In this document: positions 8,224 through 15,584 of the stretch, one piece after another
How the letters are laid out: each line of letters starts with the position of its first letter
How positions within the stretch are numbered: position 1 is the first letter of the stretch
Assembly (NCBI GenBank): GCA_023249845.1
Contig: JAHFBW010000004.1
Coordinates: 1-34,395, forward strand
Origin: Candidatus Eiseniibacteriota bacterium
GTDB lineage: Bacteria > Eisenbacteria > RBG-16-71-46
Length of the DNA stretch: 34,395 nt
Reading direction: 5' to 3'
The notes under the pieces: generated by a model
The model's database searches: none
What the model was told of the DNA's origin: nothing
Seen by the model: only the letters and a program-made list of their open reading frames with translations
Translations under genes and position numbers: made by a program

Positions 8224-8799
8224 TTGGAAAGCGCCACGTCACGTCCCTGGACCGAGCCCGGCCAGGACCTCCAGCTGCTCGATGCCGCGCAGCGCGGCGA
8301 CCTCACGAGCCTGCGGCGGCTCATTCGCGTCCATCGCGCGCCTCTGTGGCGCGCCTGCTTCGCGATCACCCGCCACCAGGGTGAAGCCGAGATGCTGTTC
8401 CAGGAGACGCTCGCTCATGCCGCGCGGCAGCTTCGCGCCGCGCCCACCGGCCGGCCATTTCTCCCCTGGCTCGTGCGGCTCGCGCGCCAGGTGGACTCCG
8501 CCAAGCGGCGCGGGCGCGAGAGCCGGCCCTCGGTGGGGACGCGGCGCCCGAACGGGGAGCCGTGGGTGGCCGGATCGCGCGGCGCGCATTGGGTCGAGGA
8601 CGAGAAGTCGACGCTGCACGCGTTCGCACAGCTTCACACCGACGATCAATGGCTGCTCGTGCTGCGACTATTCGAGCGCCTGTCCTACGCCGACATCGCG
8701 AAAGTCACCAGCCTCTCGATGCCGCGCGTCATGAATCGCCTTGCACTGGCACGCGAGTACCTGGACCGCATGCACGAACTCGGGGACCGCGCGGCATGA
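8224..8799 (+). CDS. ECF-like sigma-70 family RNA polymerase sigma factor (first of two paralogues)
   Basis: The predicted protein has 191 residues from a TTG start. Region 2 spans about residues 18-90 (AAQRGDL, then AEMLFQETLAHAARQL and FLPWLVRLARQV). A short linker leads to region 4 at about 130-185, with the helix-turn-helix LSYADIAKVTSLSMPRVMNRLALAREYL. Family knowledge: region 2 opens the -10 and region 4 reads the -35. The acid usually found in the 'AED' of region 2.2 is Met here, so promoter opening may be unusual. The stop overlaps the ATG of a zinc-finger anti-sigma gene (ATGA), the standard arrangement for a sigma factor with its cognate inhibitor. A second sigma/anti-sigma pair follows from 10608. 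Target genes are unknown; autoregulation is typical for such pairs. Confidence 0.82.
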   Translation: MESATSRPWTEPGQDLQLLDAAQRGDLTSLRRLIRVHRAPLWRACFAITRHQGEAEMLFQETLAHAARQLRAAPTGRPFLPWLVRLARQVDSAKRRGRESRPSVGTRRPNGEPWVAGSRGAHWVEDEKSTLHAFAQLHTDDQWLLVLRLFERLSYADIAKVTSLSMPRVMNRLALAREYLDRMHELGDRAA

Positions 8800-10031
8800 A
8801 CCATCTGACCGTTCAGCAACTGTCCGCATCACTTGATGGCGCCGTCACCGGGCCGTCGCTCGAACTGGTCGTGCGTCACCTCTCGGCGTGTCAGGAGTGC
8901 CGGGACCGCCAGGCGCGGCTCGCGCGGCACGACGACGCGCTGCGCCGGCTGCTGGCGCCCGAGCCGAGCGAGGCGTTCCTCGAGGACCTGGGTACCCGGG
9001 CCGAGGACATCGCTGTGGCGATCGCGCGCGGACTCCCGCCACCGACGATGATCACGTCGAAGCCGCTGGCGGACGACGAGGATCCCTATGCGCCGAGCGA
9101 ACCGCCGCCGCTCGACCGTCCCGAGCTGGGACGAGCCGGGCAGCTCGCGAACGAGGCGGGCTATGGCCGCATCGGGCTCAAGCCCACCGGGTCCACGCAA
9201 CCTCCGGAGGCCGATCCCGCCGAGGCGCAACGCTGGATGGAAGCTCTCGAGCGCGGCTCGCCGCCGGAGCCAAGCGGCGTCTCGATGCCGCTGCCCCAGC
9301 AGAAGGCAGCACCGGACGGTCCGGTGTTCGACATGCCAACGTGGATCAAGGACCGCACCGCGCGCTCTCAGCCGCCGTCCACGCCGCGCGACGCGCAGAA
9401 GTTGAAACTCGTGTTCGACCCTGCGCCCGATCCCGCACCGGAGTTCGCGACGGAAAGCTTGCACGAGGTGTACCGCCCGCTCGAGCCGGACGAACGGTAC
9501 GCTGCACCCGCGGCCGCGGCTCCGGCGTACGCGCTGCCCGAGTTGACGTCGCGCGCGAGCGCGTATGACGACCCCGCGGAGTATGCCGCCGCGCGAGCGC
9601 GCTCGACACCGGAGCCCGGGGTGTACGCGACGCGAGAGCAAGCGCAGTCCGCGATGCAGCGCCGGTATCGCGAGAGCAGGCGCGCGCGCGGAATGCGAGC
9701 ACACTGGTGGATCGCGGGTGGCAGCGTCGGTGGGCTAGGGCTTGTCATCCTGGCGCTCCAGCTCATGCCGGTCTCGCGCGATGGCCGGGATCAAGTGGCG
9801 TCGGCACGCGGTTTCCAGATGCCCCGTCTCGAATTCGTGCGGCACGACAGCAGCGCGGTCCCCGACCCGGCCACGCGCCCAAACGAGCTGCGCTCGGCCT
9901 CGACCCCCGCGCCGGTCGAGACCGTGGTGCCGCAGCCGCCGCGCGTCGTCCCGCCTGGGCCAGCGGATTCGAGCGCGCTCTCGCCCGAGGACACAACCGC
10001 GGATTCAGCGGGTGTGGAGAAGAGACCATGA
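8796..10031 (+). CDS. Transmembrane anti-sigma factor with zinc-finger (zf-HC2) N terminus
   Basis: The predicted protein has 411 residues from the ATG at 8796, which overlaps the sigma stop; the track start at 8562 is an artefact of the open frame. Residues 1-40 form the anti-sigma zinc finger, with His28-x3-Cys32-x2-Cys35. A long Pro- and acid-rich cytoplasmic linker follows. One membrane helix lies at about 304-326 (WWIAGGSVGGLGLVIL), preceded by RESRRARGMR, giving a positive-inside, N-in topology. The roughly 85-residue periplasmic tail is Pro-rich and begins with MPRLEFVRHD. In this family the finger holds the cognate sigma at the membrane until a signal releases it. The first 38 residues align without gaps with the anti-sigma at 11147, while the middle and tail are very different. 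Confidence 0.82.
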   Translation: MNHLTVQQLSASLDGAVTGPSLELVVRHLSACQECRDRQARLARHDDALRRLLAPEPSEAFLEDLGTRAEDIAVAIARGLPPPTMITSKPLADDEDPYAPSEPPPLDRPELGRAGQLANEAGYGRIGLKPTGSTQPPEADPAEAQRWMEALERGSPPEPSGVSMPLPQQKAAPDGPVFDMPTWIKDRTARSQPPSTPRDAQKLKLVFDPAPDPAPEFATESLHEVYRPLEPDERYAAPAAAAPAYALPELTSRASAYDDPAEYAAARARSTPEPGVYATREQAQSAMQRRYRESRRARGMRAHWWIAGGSVGGLGLVILALQLMPVSRDGRDQVASARGFQMPRLEFVRHDSSAVPDPATRPNELRSASTPAPVETVVPQPPRVVPPGPADSSALSPEDTTADSAGVEKRP

Positions 10032-10068
10032 GTCGCCAGCGGCAGCCGGCGACCTAGGAGGTGCGGTC

Positions 10069-10527
10069 ATGAAGGCTCTCGTGGTGAACGGGTCGGCGAC
10101 CGAGCGCGCCGTCTTCTCGGCGCAGCTCACCTGGCTGGGGCTGGAACCCGACACGGCGGCCAGCGCCGAGGAAGCGCTGGACCTACTGCAGCGCGGTCAC
10201 GATTTCGCGGTGGTGCTGCTGTCGTGGAGCCTGCAGGGCTCCGAGGGCCTCGAGCTGCTGCACCGGATCCGCGCCGAGGCTCGCTGGGCCGAGCTTCCCG
10301 TCGTGCTCATCACCGGAATGGACGACCTGTCGCGAATCGAGCAGGCGCACGACGCCGCGGTGAGCGAGTTCCTGCTGCAACCCTCCGACGCGCAGGCCCT
10401 GCTCGAGAAGCTGCTCATCCTGGGCGTGGATCCCGAGGCGCCAGACGCCACGCAGCCCAAGCCACGCCATCGGCCGGCACACCGCGCACGCCCGAACGAG
10501 GACCCCGAGGCGCGCCGGGCGGCCTGA
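10069..10527 (+). CDS. Degenerate receiver (pseudo-CheY) protein
   Basis: The predicted protein has 152 residues from the ATG at 10069, with AGGAGG at 10056-10061 as ribosome-binding site. It aligns without gaps for over 100 residues with the intact CheY at 18154. The acidic pair Asp7-Asp8 is Asn7-Gly8, the phosphoacceptor Asp52 is Ser52 (LLSWSLQG against LLDWNMPE), and the conserved Lys104 is Gln104; only Thr82 is kept. A receiver without these residues cannot bind Mg2+ or be phosphorylated in the usual way, so it probably works as a protein-binding module. About 30 charged, Pro-rich residues follow the domain. It sits 37 bases after one anti-sigma gene and 80 bases before the second sigma gene. 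The fold is confident; the role is inferred. Confidence 0.85.
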   Translation: MKALVVNGSATERAVFSAQLTWLGLEPDTAASAEEALDLLQRGHDFAVVLLSWSLQGSEGLELLHRIRAEARWAELPVVLITGMDDLSRIEQAHDAAVSEFLLQPSDAQALLEKLLILGVDPEAPDATQPKPRHRPAHRARPNEDPEARRAA

Positions 10528-10607
10528 GCCTCGTGCCCGGGGTCGGGCTCGAGATCGGCCGTGAACCCGGGATCGTTCTTCTCAAGTCCGGCAAGGAAAC
10601 CTCACGC

Positions 10608-11150
10608 GTGCACGATCCCCTGCGGCGGCCATGGACGGAACCGGGTCGAGACCCGGAGCTCGCGCACGCCGCGCAGCGCGGCGATCTTGCCGAGCTGTTC
10701 ACGCTGTTGCGCGAGTATCGCCGTGAGCTGTGGCGCGTGTGTTTCGCGCTGACGCTCGACCGTCGGCGCGCTGAAAGGCTCATGCACGACACGCTATTGC
10801 GTGCCGCGAAGAACCTGCGTTCGGTCCCGAACGGGGCGGCGTTTCTGCCGTGGCTCGTGCGCCTCGCCGCCCACCTCGCGGCCGCGTCATCGCGCCGCAC
10901 GGAGCCGGACCCCGCGCGCGCCGGTGACATTTCGGAGTCGGCACTCGGAACCCGCGTGAGCGAGGCCGAGTCGCGTGCACTCCGGGCGTTCTCCCGGTTC
11001 AATGAGGCCGAGCGGCTACTGCTGGCACTCGCCACGGTGGAGCGCCTGCCGTATGCGGAGCTCGCCGCCGTGAGCAAGCGCGAGCCCACCGCGGTCCTGC
11101 ACGAGCTCTCGATGCTGCGCGTGCGCCTCGCCGAGGAGGACGCCGCGTGA
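10608..11150 (+). CDS. ECF-like sigma-70 family sigma factor (second paralogue, divergent)
   Basis: The predicted protein has 180 residues from the GTG at 10608, with AAGGA at 10593-10597 ten bases upstream. This start restores the RPWTEPG N terminus shared with the factor at 8224; the track start at 10224 would overlap the receiver gene. Region 2 is recognisable (AAQRGDLAELF, FLPWLVRLAAHL). The 2.2 segment reads AERLMHDTLLRAAKNL, lacking the usual acidic 'ED' and Gln-Glu. Region 4 ends TAVLHELSMLRVRL, where the Arg-rich recognition helix expected in active factors is largely lost. It may have altered promoter specificity or have become a partner or decoy of the first factor. The stop overlaps the GTG of the next anti-sigma gene (GTGA). 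Confidence 0.75.
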   Translation: MHDPLRRPWTEPGRDPELAHAAQRGDLAELFTLLREYRRELWRVCFALTLDRRRAERLMHDTLLRAAKNLRSVPNGAAFLPWLVRLAAHLAAASSRRTEPDPARAGDISESALGTRVSEAESRALRAFSRFNEAERLLLALATVERLPYAELAAVSKREPTAVLHELSMLRVRLAEEDAA

Positions 11151-12793
11151 GGCACCTGAGCGTGCAGCAGCTCTCCGCGTCACTGGATGGCGCGCTCGCC
11201 GGCGTCTCCCGAGAACTCGTGATGCGCCACCTCGCGGCTTGCGCGAGCTGCCGCGAGCGGCACGCCGGCTGGAGCGCGAACGACGACGCGCTCCGACGCG
11301 TGTTGTCGTGGGAGCCTGACGAACGCATGCTCGAGGAATGGTCGTCGCGCGTGGAGCTCACGCTCACCGCGGAACGCAAGGGTCTGCCGGCGCCCGCGTT
11401 CTCGGAACTGCAGCACCCGGTGATCGCGCCCGCGCCGGAGCCCGCCTCGGATCGGCTCGATCACGTGGTGCGCAGCGTCCGCCAGACTCGGCGCGGGGAT
11501 GCCGCCAACGAACCGGGGCCGCGCGAGACGGTTCCGTCGGCGCTGCCCGCAACGCTCCCGATCGAAAGGCCGGAAACGACACCAGCGGACCCGGTCGGGG
11601 CACCCAGCGAACTCCCGGTCGAGCCCGAATCCCCGCCGATCGAGCCGGTGCCGGTCATGTCCGCGCTCGGGCCGATCGCGGCGGCCGTGGCGCGCCCCCC
11701 CGGGCCAAGCCCGCGCGTGACAGAACCCGACTCTCCGATTCCGGCGCCCGCGCCACGTGACGCGAATGTGCCGCCGCCACGCCGCGCGTTGACGCCGCCG
11801 CACCGCCCCGAGGTCGCACCCTTGCCTTCGGTCGCGCGCTCACTTGAATCAGAGCGTGTCGTACGTGTCGGCCGTTCCAGGCGCCGTGAGGATCGCACGT
11901 TGCGCGGCTGGCTCGCCGCCGCTGGGGTCCTGCTCCTGGTGCTCGCCGGGTCTCCGCTCGTGCCCGAGGTCATTCGAATCCCACTGCCCGACCGTTGGCG
12001 CTGGCGACTGCCGCGTGTGGAGTTCGTGCGCCGAGACGGCGCCCGGCCGGACGCCGCGTCGGTTCGCGATGCGGGAACGAGTCTCGCGTCACGTACCACG
12101 ATCGAGCCCCAACTCGTCCCGAAGGTGCCGATCCCGGCCCCGGCCGAGAGCGTCGCCACGTCGGCCCAGCTGCCGGTCCCTGCGTCCGCAGCCGCCGACT
12201 CCGCGACGCCCTCGGAACCGGTCGCGGAAGCCGCGACCAGCACCGAGAAACCCTCCGAGCCGGGTGAAACCACAACGCGCCCGACGAAGCCACAACTGGA
12301 ACCCGCACGCACGGCACCCGAACGACCGCGCCCCGCGCATGCCACGAAGACGATGCGCACGGCGCCCCGGTACGTCGGCCCGCCCCTACCTCGCGAGCCA
12401 GAGCCCGACGTGACCTACGCCAGCGAGAGTCCGGGCACCATCGTCCCCACGCGCGTGACCACGACGGTCAAGCTTTCGCCCGAACCGACGCGCGTCCCTG
12501 TGCCCGCGCCGGGGCCGCCGACCGCCGCCGAGCCTGAGTCGGAAGAGGACTGGCCGCTCCTCTGCGGCACCGTTCTCGATGCCGTCGGCGCACCGGTGGA
12601 GGGCGCGCGCGTCGTGCTCGCCGCCAACGCCTTGAGCGTTCGCACCGATCGCCGAGGCCGGTTCTGCGTTGCCTGCCCGCCCGGTTCGCAGACCGTGCGC
12701 GTCGAGGCTACCGGCCGCGAACCGGTCTCGCGCTCGGTCGAACTCACGACGGGGATGACCGAGATTCGATTCTCGCTCGCAACCGGTCGTTGA
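11147..12793 (+). CDS. Transmembrane anti-sigma factor with periplasmic carboxypeptidase-regulatory-like domain
   Basis: The predicted protein has 548 residues from a GTG that overlaps the sigma stop. The zinc finger has His28-x3-Cys32-x2-Cys35 at exactly the same residue numbers as the first anti-sigma. A Pro-rich linker leads to a single membrane helix at about 255-275 (GWLAAAGVLLLVLAG), preceded by RSRRREDRTLR, so the N terminus is cytoplasmic. Just outside the membrane is LPRVEFVRRD, shared with the paralogue. After about 170 Pro/Thr/Glu-rich residues, positions 468-548 form a carboxypeptidase-regulatory-like beta-sandwich (GTVLDAVGAPVEGARVVL, then TDRRGRFCVACPPG). Three Cys in this module could form a disulfide. 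The domain suggests a ligand- or protein-sensing role in the periplasm; the signal is unknown. Confidence 0.82.
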   Translation: MRHLSVQQLSASLDGALAGVSRELVMRHLAACASCRERHAGWSANDDALRRVLSWEPDERMLEEWSSRVELTLTAERKGLPAPAFSELQHPVIAPAPEPASDRLDHVVRSVRQTRRGDAANEPGPRETVPSALPATLPIERPETTPADPVGAPSELPVEPESPPIEPVPVMSALGPIAAAVARPPGPSPRVTEPDSPIPAPAPRDANVPPPRRALTPPHRPEVAPLPSVARSLESERVVRVGRSRRREDRTLRGWLAAAGVLLLVLAGSPLVPEVIRIPLPDRWRWRLPRVEFVRRDGARPDAASVRDAGTSLASRTTIEPQLVPKVPIPAPAESVATSAQLPVPASAAADSATPSEPVAEAATSTEKPSEPGETTTRPTKPQLEPARTAPERPRPAHATKTMRTAPRYVGPPLPREPEPDVTYASESPGTIVPTRVTTTVKLSPEPTRVPVPAPGPPTAAEPESEEDWPLLCGTVLDAVGAPVEGARVVLAANALSVRTDRRGRFCVACPPGSQTVRVEATGREPVSRSVELTTGMTEIRFSLATGR

Positions 12794-12814
12794 GATCTCG
12801 CGCGGAACCAAGGC

Positions 12815-12842
12815 TCAAGCCCACCGTCACTTGGAGCGATAA
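12815..12842 (+). promoter_or_regulatory. Possible sigma-28 (FliA)-like promoter for the che operon
   Basis: TCAAGCCC (12815-12822) and AGCGATAA (12835-12842) are separated by 12 bases and resemble the FliA pattern TAAAGTTT-N11-GCCGATAA, with an exact CGATAA core. The site lies about 100 bases before cheA in the only real gap between the anti-sigma gene and the operon. No fliA is visible in the window. Confidence 0.4.
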
Positions 12843-12932
12843 CGCAAGGGGTACGGGTCCTCTCCCCTCAAGTGGCCGCGCCCTCCGCCCGGGACTCCCT
12901 GGCAAGCCGGCCCCGACCCCGTCGTGGCCTCG

Positions 12933-12938
12933 AAGGGA
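12933..12938 (+). promoter_or_regulatory. Ribosome-binding site deciding the cheA start
   Basis: AAGGGA lies five bases before TTG at 12944. The alternative GTG at 12872 has no such site and adds 24 Arg/Pro-rich residues not typical of CheA. Confidence 0.5.
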
Positions 12939-12943
12939 TCACG

Positions 12944-15085
12944 TTGGAACCATTGGACGATTCCATCCTCGACGAGTTCCTCGTCGACTCGCACGAAGGG
13001 CTCGACCGACTCGACCGTGACCTGGTCATGCTCGAGCACGATCCCGCGTCGGGAGAAGCACTCGCGAGCGCGTTTCGCTCGCTGCACACGATCAAGGGCA
13101 CGTGCTCGTTCTTCGGCTTCCGCCGGCTCGAGCGCGTGGCGCACGCGGGCGAGCACGTGCTGTCTCGGCTACGCTCGAATCAGCTCGCGCTCACGCCCGA
13201 GATCGCGGGCGGTCTGCTCGCCGTCGTCGACAGTGTTCGCGGCATCCTCGCGGGCATCGAATCCACTCGCCAGGAGCCCGCGGGCGACGACTCGGCCGTG
13301 TTGGCGCAGCTCGCGCCATGGCTTCCCGCGGAGGGCGCCGCGCGCGCCAGGCCGGCCGCCACGAGCCGGGCGAAGGCTGTCGTGCCGAAGCCTGCGCCGG
13401 CTCCGTCCGCGGCTGTTGGAGCGGTGGTGGAGGGTGGGCCGGCGACACCCGGCGCCACGACGGCGCTCCAGCAGCAGCACCTGCGCGTGGACGTGCGTCG
13501 ACTGGACCAGCTCATGGACCTGGTCGGCGAACTGGTGCTGGCACGCAATCAGCTCGTCCAGACCGTCGCGGTCGGAGGCGCCACGCCCGTGGGACGCGCG
13601 GCCCAACGACTGGATCAGGTCACGACGCGGCTCCAGGACGAGGTCATGCGCACGCGCATGCAGCCGGTGTCCGCGCTGTGGGCCCGCTTGCCGCGGCTCG
13701 TGCGCGACGTGGCCACGGCATGCGGCAAGCCCGTGCGGCTGGAGCTCGAGGGCAACGCCACCGAGCTGGACCGCACGCTGGTCGAGGCGCTCAAGGACCC
13801 GCTCACACACTTGCTGCGCAACGCCGTGGATCACGGCATCGAGGACGCGGCCACGCGCGAGCGCGCGGGCAAGCCGGCCGAGGGCGTGCTGCGCCTGCGC
13901 GCGTTCGAGGAGGGCGGCAGCGTTCACCTGTTGCTCTCGGACGACGGCGGCGGCATGTCGCTCGAGCGGATCCGCGCGCAGGCAATCGCACGCGGGCTCG
14001 CGGAGCCGGCCGACGTGGATCGGCTCACGGAGGAACAGTGGCTGCAGTTCGTGTTCCGCCCGGGGTTTTCCACGGCGAAGAACGTCACGAACATCTCCGG
14101 GCGCGGCGTCGGCCTGGATGCGGCGCGCTCGGCCATCGAGAGCGTGGGCGGCGGCCTCGAGGTGTCTTCCGTCTCGGGCCAGGGGACCACGTTCCACGTT
14201 CGCATCCCGCTCACGCTCGCGATCATCCCGGCGCTCACGGTGGAGCAGGCAGGCGAGTGCTACGTGATTCCGCAGGCGCACCTGCTCGAACTCGCGCGCC
14301 TGGGTGTCGGCGGCGCGAGGGTGGAGTGGGCGCACGACCGGCCACGATTCCGGTTGCGCGGCGAGCTACTGCCCGTCGTGCTGCTCGGCCGGCTGTTCGA
14401 TTCACCCGGAGCGCCTGGCAGCTCCGACGGCCGCCACCTGCTCGTGCTGAGTGCGGAGGGCCAGCGGTTCGGTCTGGTCGTGGACCAGGTGCGCGACACC
14501 GAGGAGATCGTCGTCAAGCCGCTCAGGTCCGGCTTGCGCGAGATCGGCCCATTCGCCGGCGCCACGGTGCGCGGCGACGGGCGCGTGGCGTTGATCCTCG
14601 ACGTGCTGGCACTCGCGGCCCACGCCGGCCTGCGCCGCGGCGTGACCGCGACGCCCGCGGCGAGCGCCACCCCCACCGCTCCTGCCCGGCGCGCAGTGCC
14701 GCTGTTGCTCGTGCGCTCGCGAGGCGGCCAGCCGGCCGTGGTCCCCGTGGCCGAGGTCGAGCGCATCGTGGAGTTCGAATCGAGCGCGTTCGAACGTTTG
14801 GACGAACGCCCCGCGGTGCGCTTCGAAGGCACGGTGTTGCCGGTCACGACGCTCGCCGGCGGAGCGACACGCCGCCGGCTCGATGCGTTCGAGGCCGAGC
14901 GCGCGTGGCCCGTGCTCATCCACGAGCGCGACGGGCAACGTTGGGGATTCCTGGTGGACACGGTCCTGGACATCGTGGACTGGCCGGGTGCTCCGGACGC
15001 CGAACGTCTCGTCGTCCGCGACCACGTCACCGACTACGTCTCGCTCGCCCGCGCCGGCGCGGACGCGTTCGCGGAAGCCGCATGA
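12944..15085 (+). CDS. cheA: Chemotaxis histidine kinase CheA with a second C-terminal CheW-like domain
   Basis: The predicted protein has 713 residues from the TTG at 12944 (737 from the GTG at 12872). The HPt domain holds SLHTIKGTCSFFGF; from the TTG the phosphorylated His is residue 48, as in E. coli CheA. After an Ala/Pro linker comes the dimerisation helix pair (about 175-245). The ATPase has N box LLRNAVDHG (Asn293, His297), G1 SDDGGGM (from Asp333) and GRGVGLD. A CheW-like P5 domain follows at 423-565. An Ala/Pro hinge then leads to a second CheW-like domain (about 580-713, AVPLLLVRSRGG onward). No P2 domain is recognised. CheA autophosphorylates under receptor control and passes phosphate to CheY and CheB. 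The stop overlaps the cheW ATG. The extra coupling-like domain could bind another receptor or a different partner. Confidence 0.93.
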   Translation: MEPLDDSILDEFLVDSHEGLDRLDRDLVMLEHDPASGEALASAFRSLHTIKGTCSFFGFRRLERVAHAGEHVLSRLRSNQLALTPEIAGGLLAVVDSVRGILAGIESTRQEPAGDDSAVLAQLAPWLPAEGAARARPAATSRAKAVVPKPAPAPSAAVGAVVEGGPATPGATTALQQQHLRVDVRRLDQLMDLVGELVLARNQLVQTVAVGGATPVGRAAQRLDQVTTRLQDEVMRTRMQPVSALWARLPRLVRDVATACGKPVRLELEGNATELDRTLVEALKDPLTHLLRNAVDHGIEDAATRERAGKPAEGVLRLRAFEEGGSVHLLLSDDGGGMSLERIRAQAIARGLAEPADVDRLTEEQWLQFVFRPGFSTAKNVTNISGRGVGLDAARSAIESVGGGLEVSSVSGQGTTFHVRIPLTLAIIPALTVEQAGECYVIPQAHLLELARLGVGGARVEWAHDRPRFRLRGELLPVVLLGRLFDSPGAPGSSDGRHLLVLSAEGQRFGLVVDQVRDTEEIVVKPLRSGLREIGPFAGATVRGDGRVALILDVLALAAHAGLRRGVTATPAASATPTAPARRAVPLLLVRSRGGQPAVVPVAEVERIVEFESSAFERLDERPAVRFEGTVLPVTTLAGGATRRRLDAFEAERAWPVLIHERDGQRWGFLVDTVLDIVDWPGAPDAERLVVRDHVTDYVSLARAGADAFAEAA

Positions 15086-15582
15086 GCCGCATGGCCAGCG
15101 CCGTCGACACGGGTTGGTGCACGTTCCAGCTCGCGGACGGGCTCTATGGCGTCGAGCTGTCGCGCGTGAACGAGGTGCTTCGCCCGCAGCCACTGGCGAG
15201 GGTGCCGCTGGCACCTCCGGCCGTGGCAGGTCTGCTGAACCTGCGCGGGCACATTGTGCCCGCGGTCGATCTGCGCACGCTGTTCGGACTCAAGCCGCGT
15301 TCCGCCGGCGCCTTGGTCGTCGTGCATGCCGACGATGGCCCCGTGGCGCTGGTCGTGGACGCGATCGGCGACGTGCAGCGCCGCGCCATGCTGCCGCCCG
15401 GCGCGCTCGAGGCTGACACGCATGCCGCACACGATTCCCTGTGCGCCCAAACCATTCCTTTGCCCGAGTCACTGCTCGTCGTGATCGACCTGGACCGGGT
15501 ACTGCAACAGGCGTTCGACCGGCCGGAGCCTGCGGGCATCGCGCGTTCGAGAGCCTGGGCTGCGACTGACTTCGGAGAGTGA
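15082..15582 (+). CDS. cheW: Chemotaxis coupling protein CheW
   Basis: The predicted protein has 166 residues from the ATG that overlaps the cheA stop; the track start at 13102 is a shadow inside cheA. The single CheW domain carries the typical [13 protein letters not shown] and the core [20 protein letters not shown], which docks receptors and CheA P5. An internal ATG at 15091 is an equally possible start. CheW links receptors to CheA in hexagonal arrays beneath the membrane or, for soluble receptors, in the cytoplasm. It is followed after two bases by the membrane receptor gene. Confidence 0.93.
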   Translation: MSRMASAVDTGWCTFQLADGLYGVELSRVNEVLRPQPLARVPLAPPAVAGLLNLRGHIVPAVDLRTLFGLKPRSAGALVVVHADDGPVALVVDAIGDVQRRAMLPPGALEADTHAAHDSLCAQTIPLPESLLVVIDLDRVLQQAFDRPEPAGIARSRAWAATDFGE

Positions 15583-15584
15583 AC

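Noticed and set aside
9742-10068. N-terminal extension of the receiver ORF in the track
   Set aside because: It is the out-of-frame reading of the anti-sigma gene; AGGAGG and alignment to CheY fix the start at 10069.
12803-12865. Resemblance to a cyclic-di-GMP-I riboswitch (ACGCAAG and ACGGGTCC)
   Set aside because: The receptor tetraloop and the paired P1b stem expected between the two halves are not found; a promoter explanation fits better.
13102-15081. Long + frame ORF ahead of cheW, overlapping cheA
   Set aside because: Only the part from 15082 is CheW; the rest is the out-of-frame reading of cheA.
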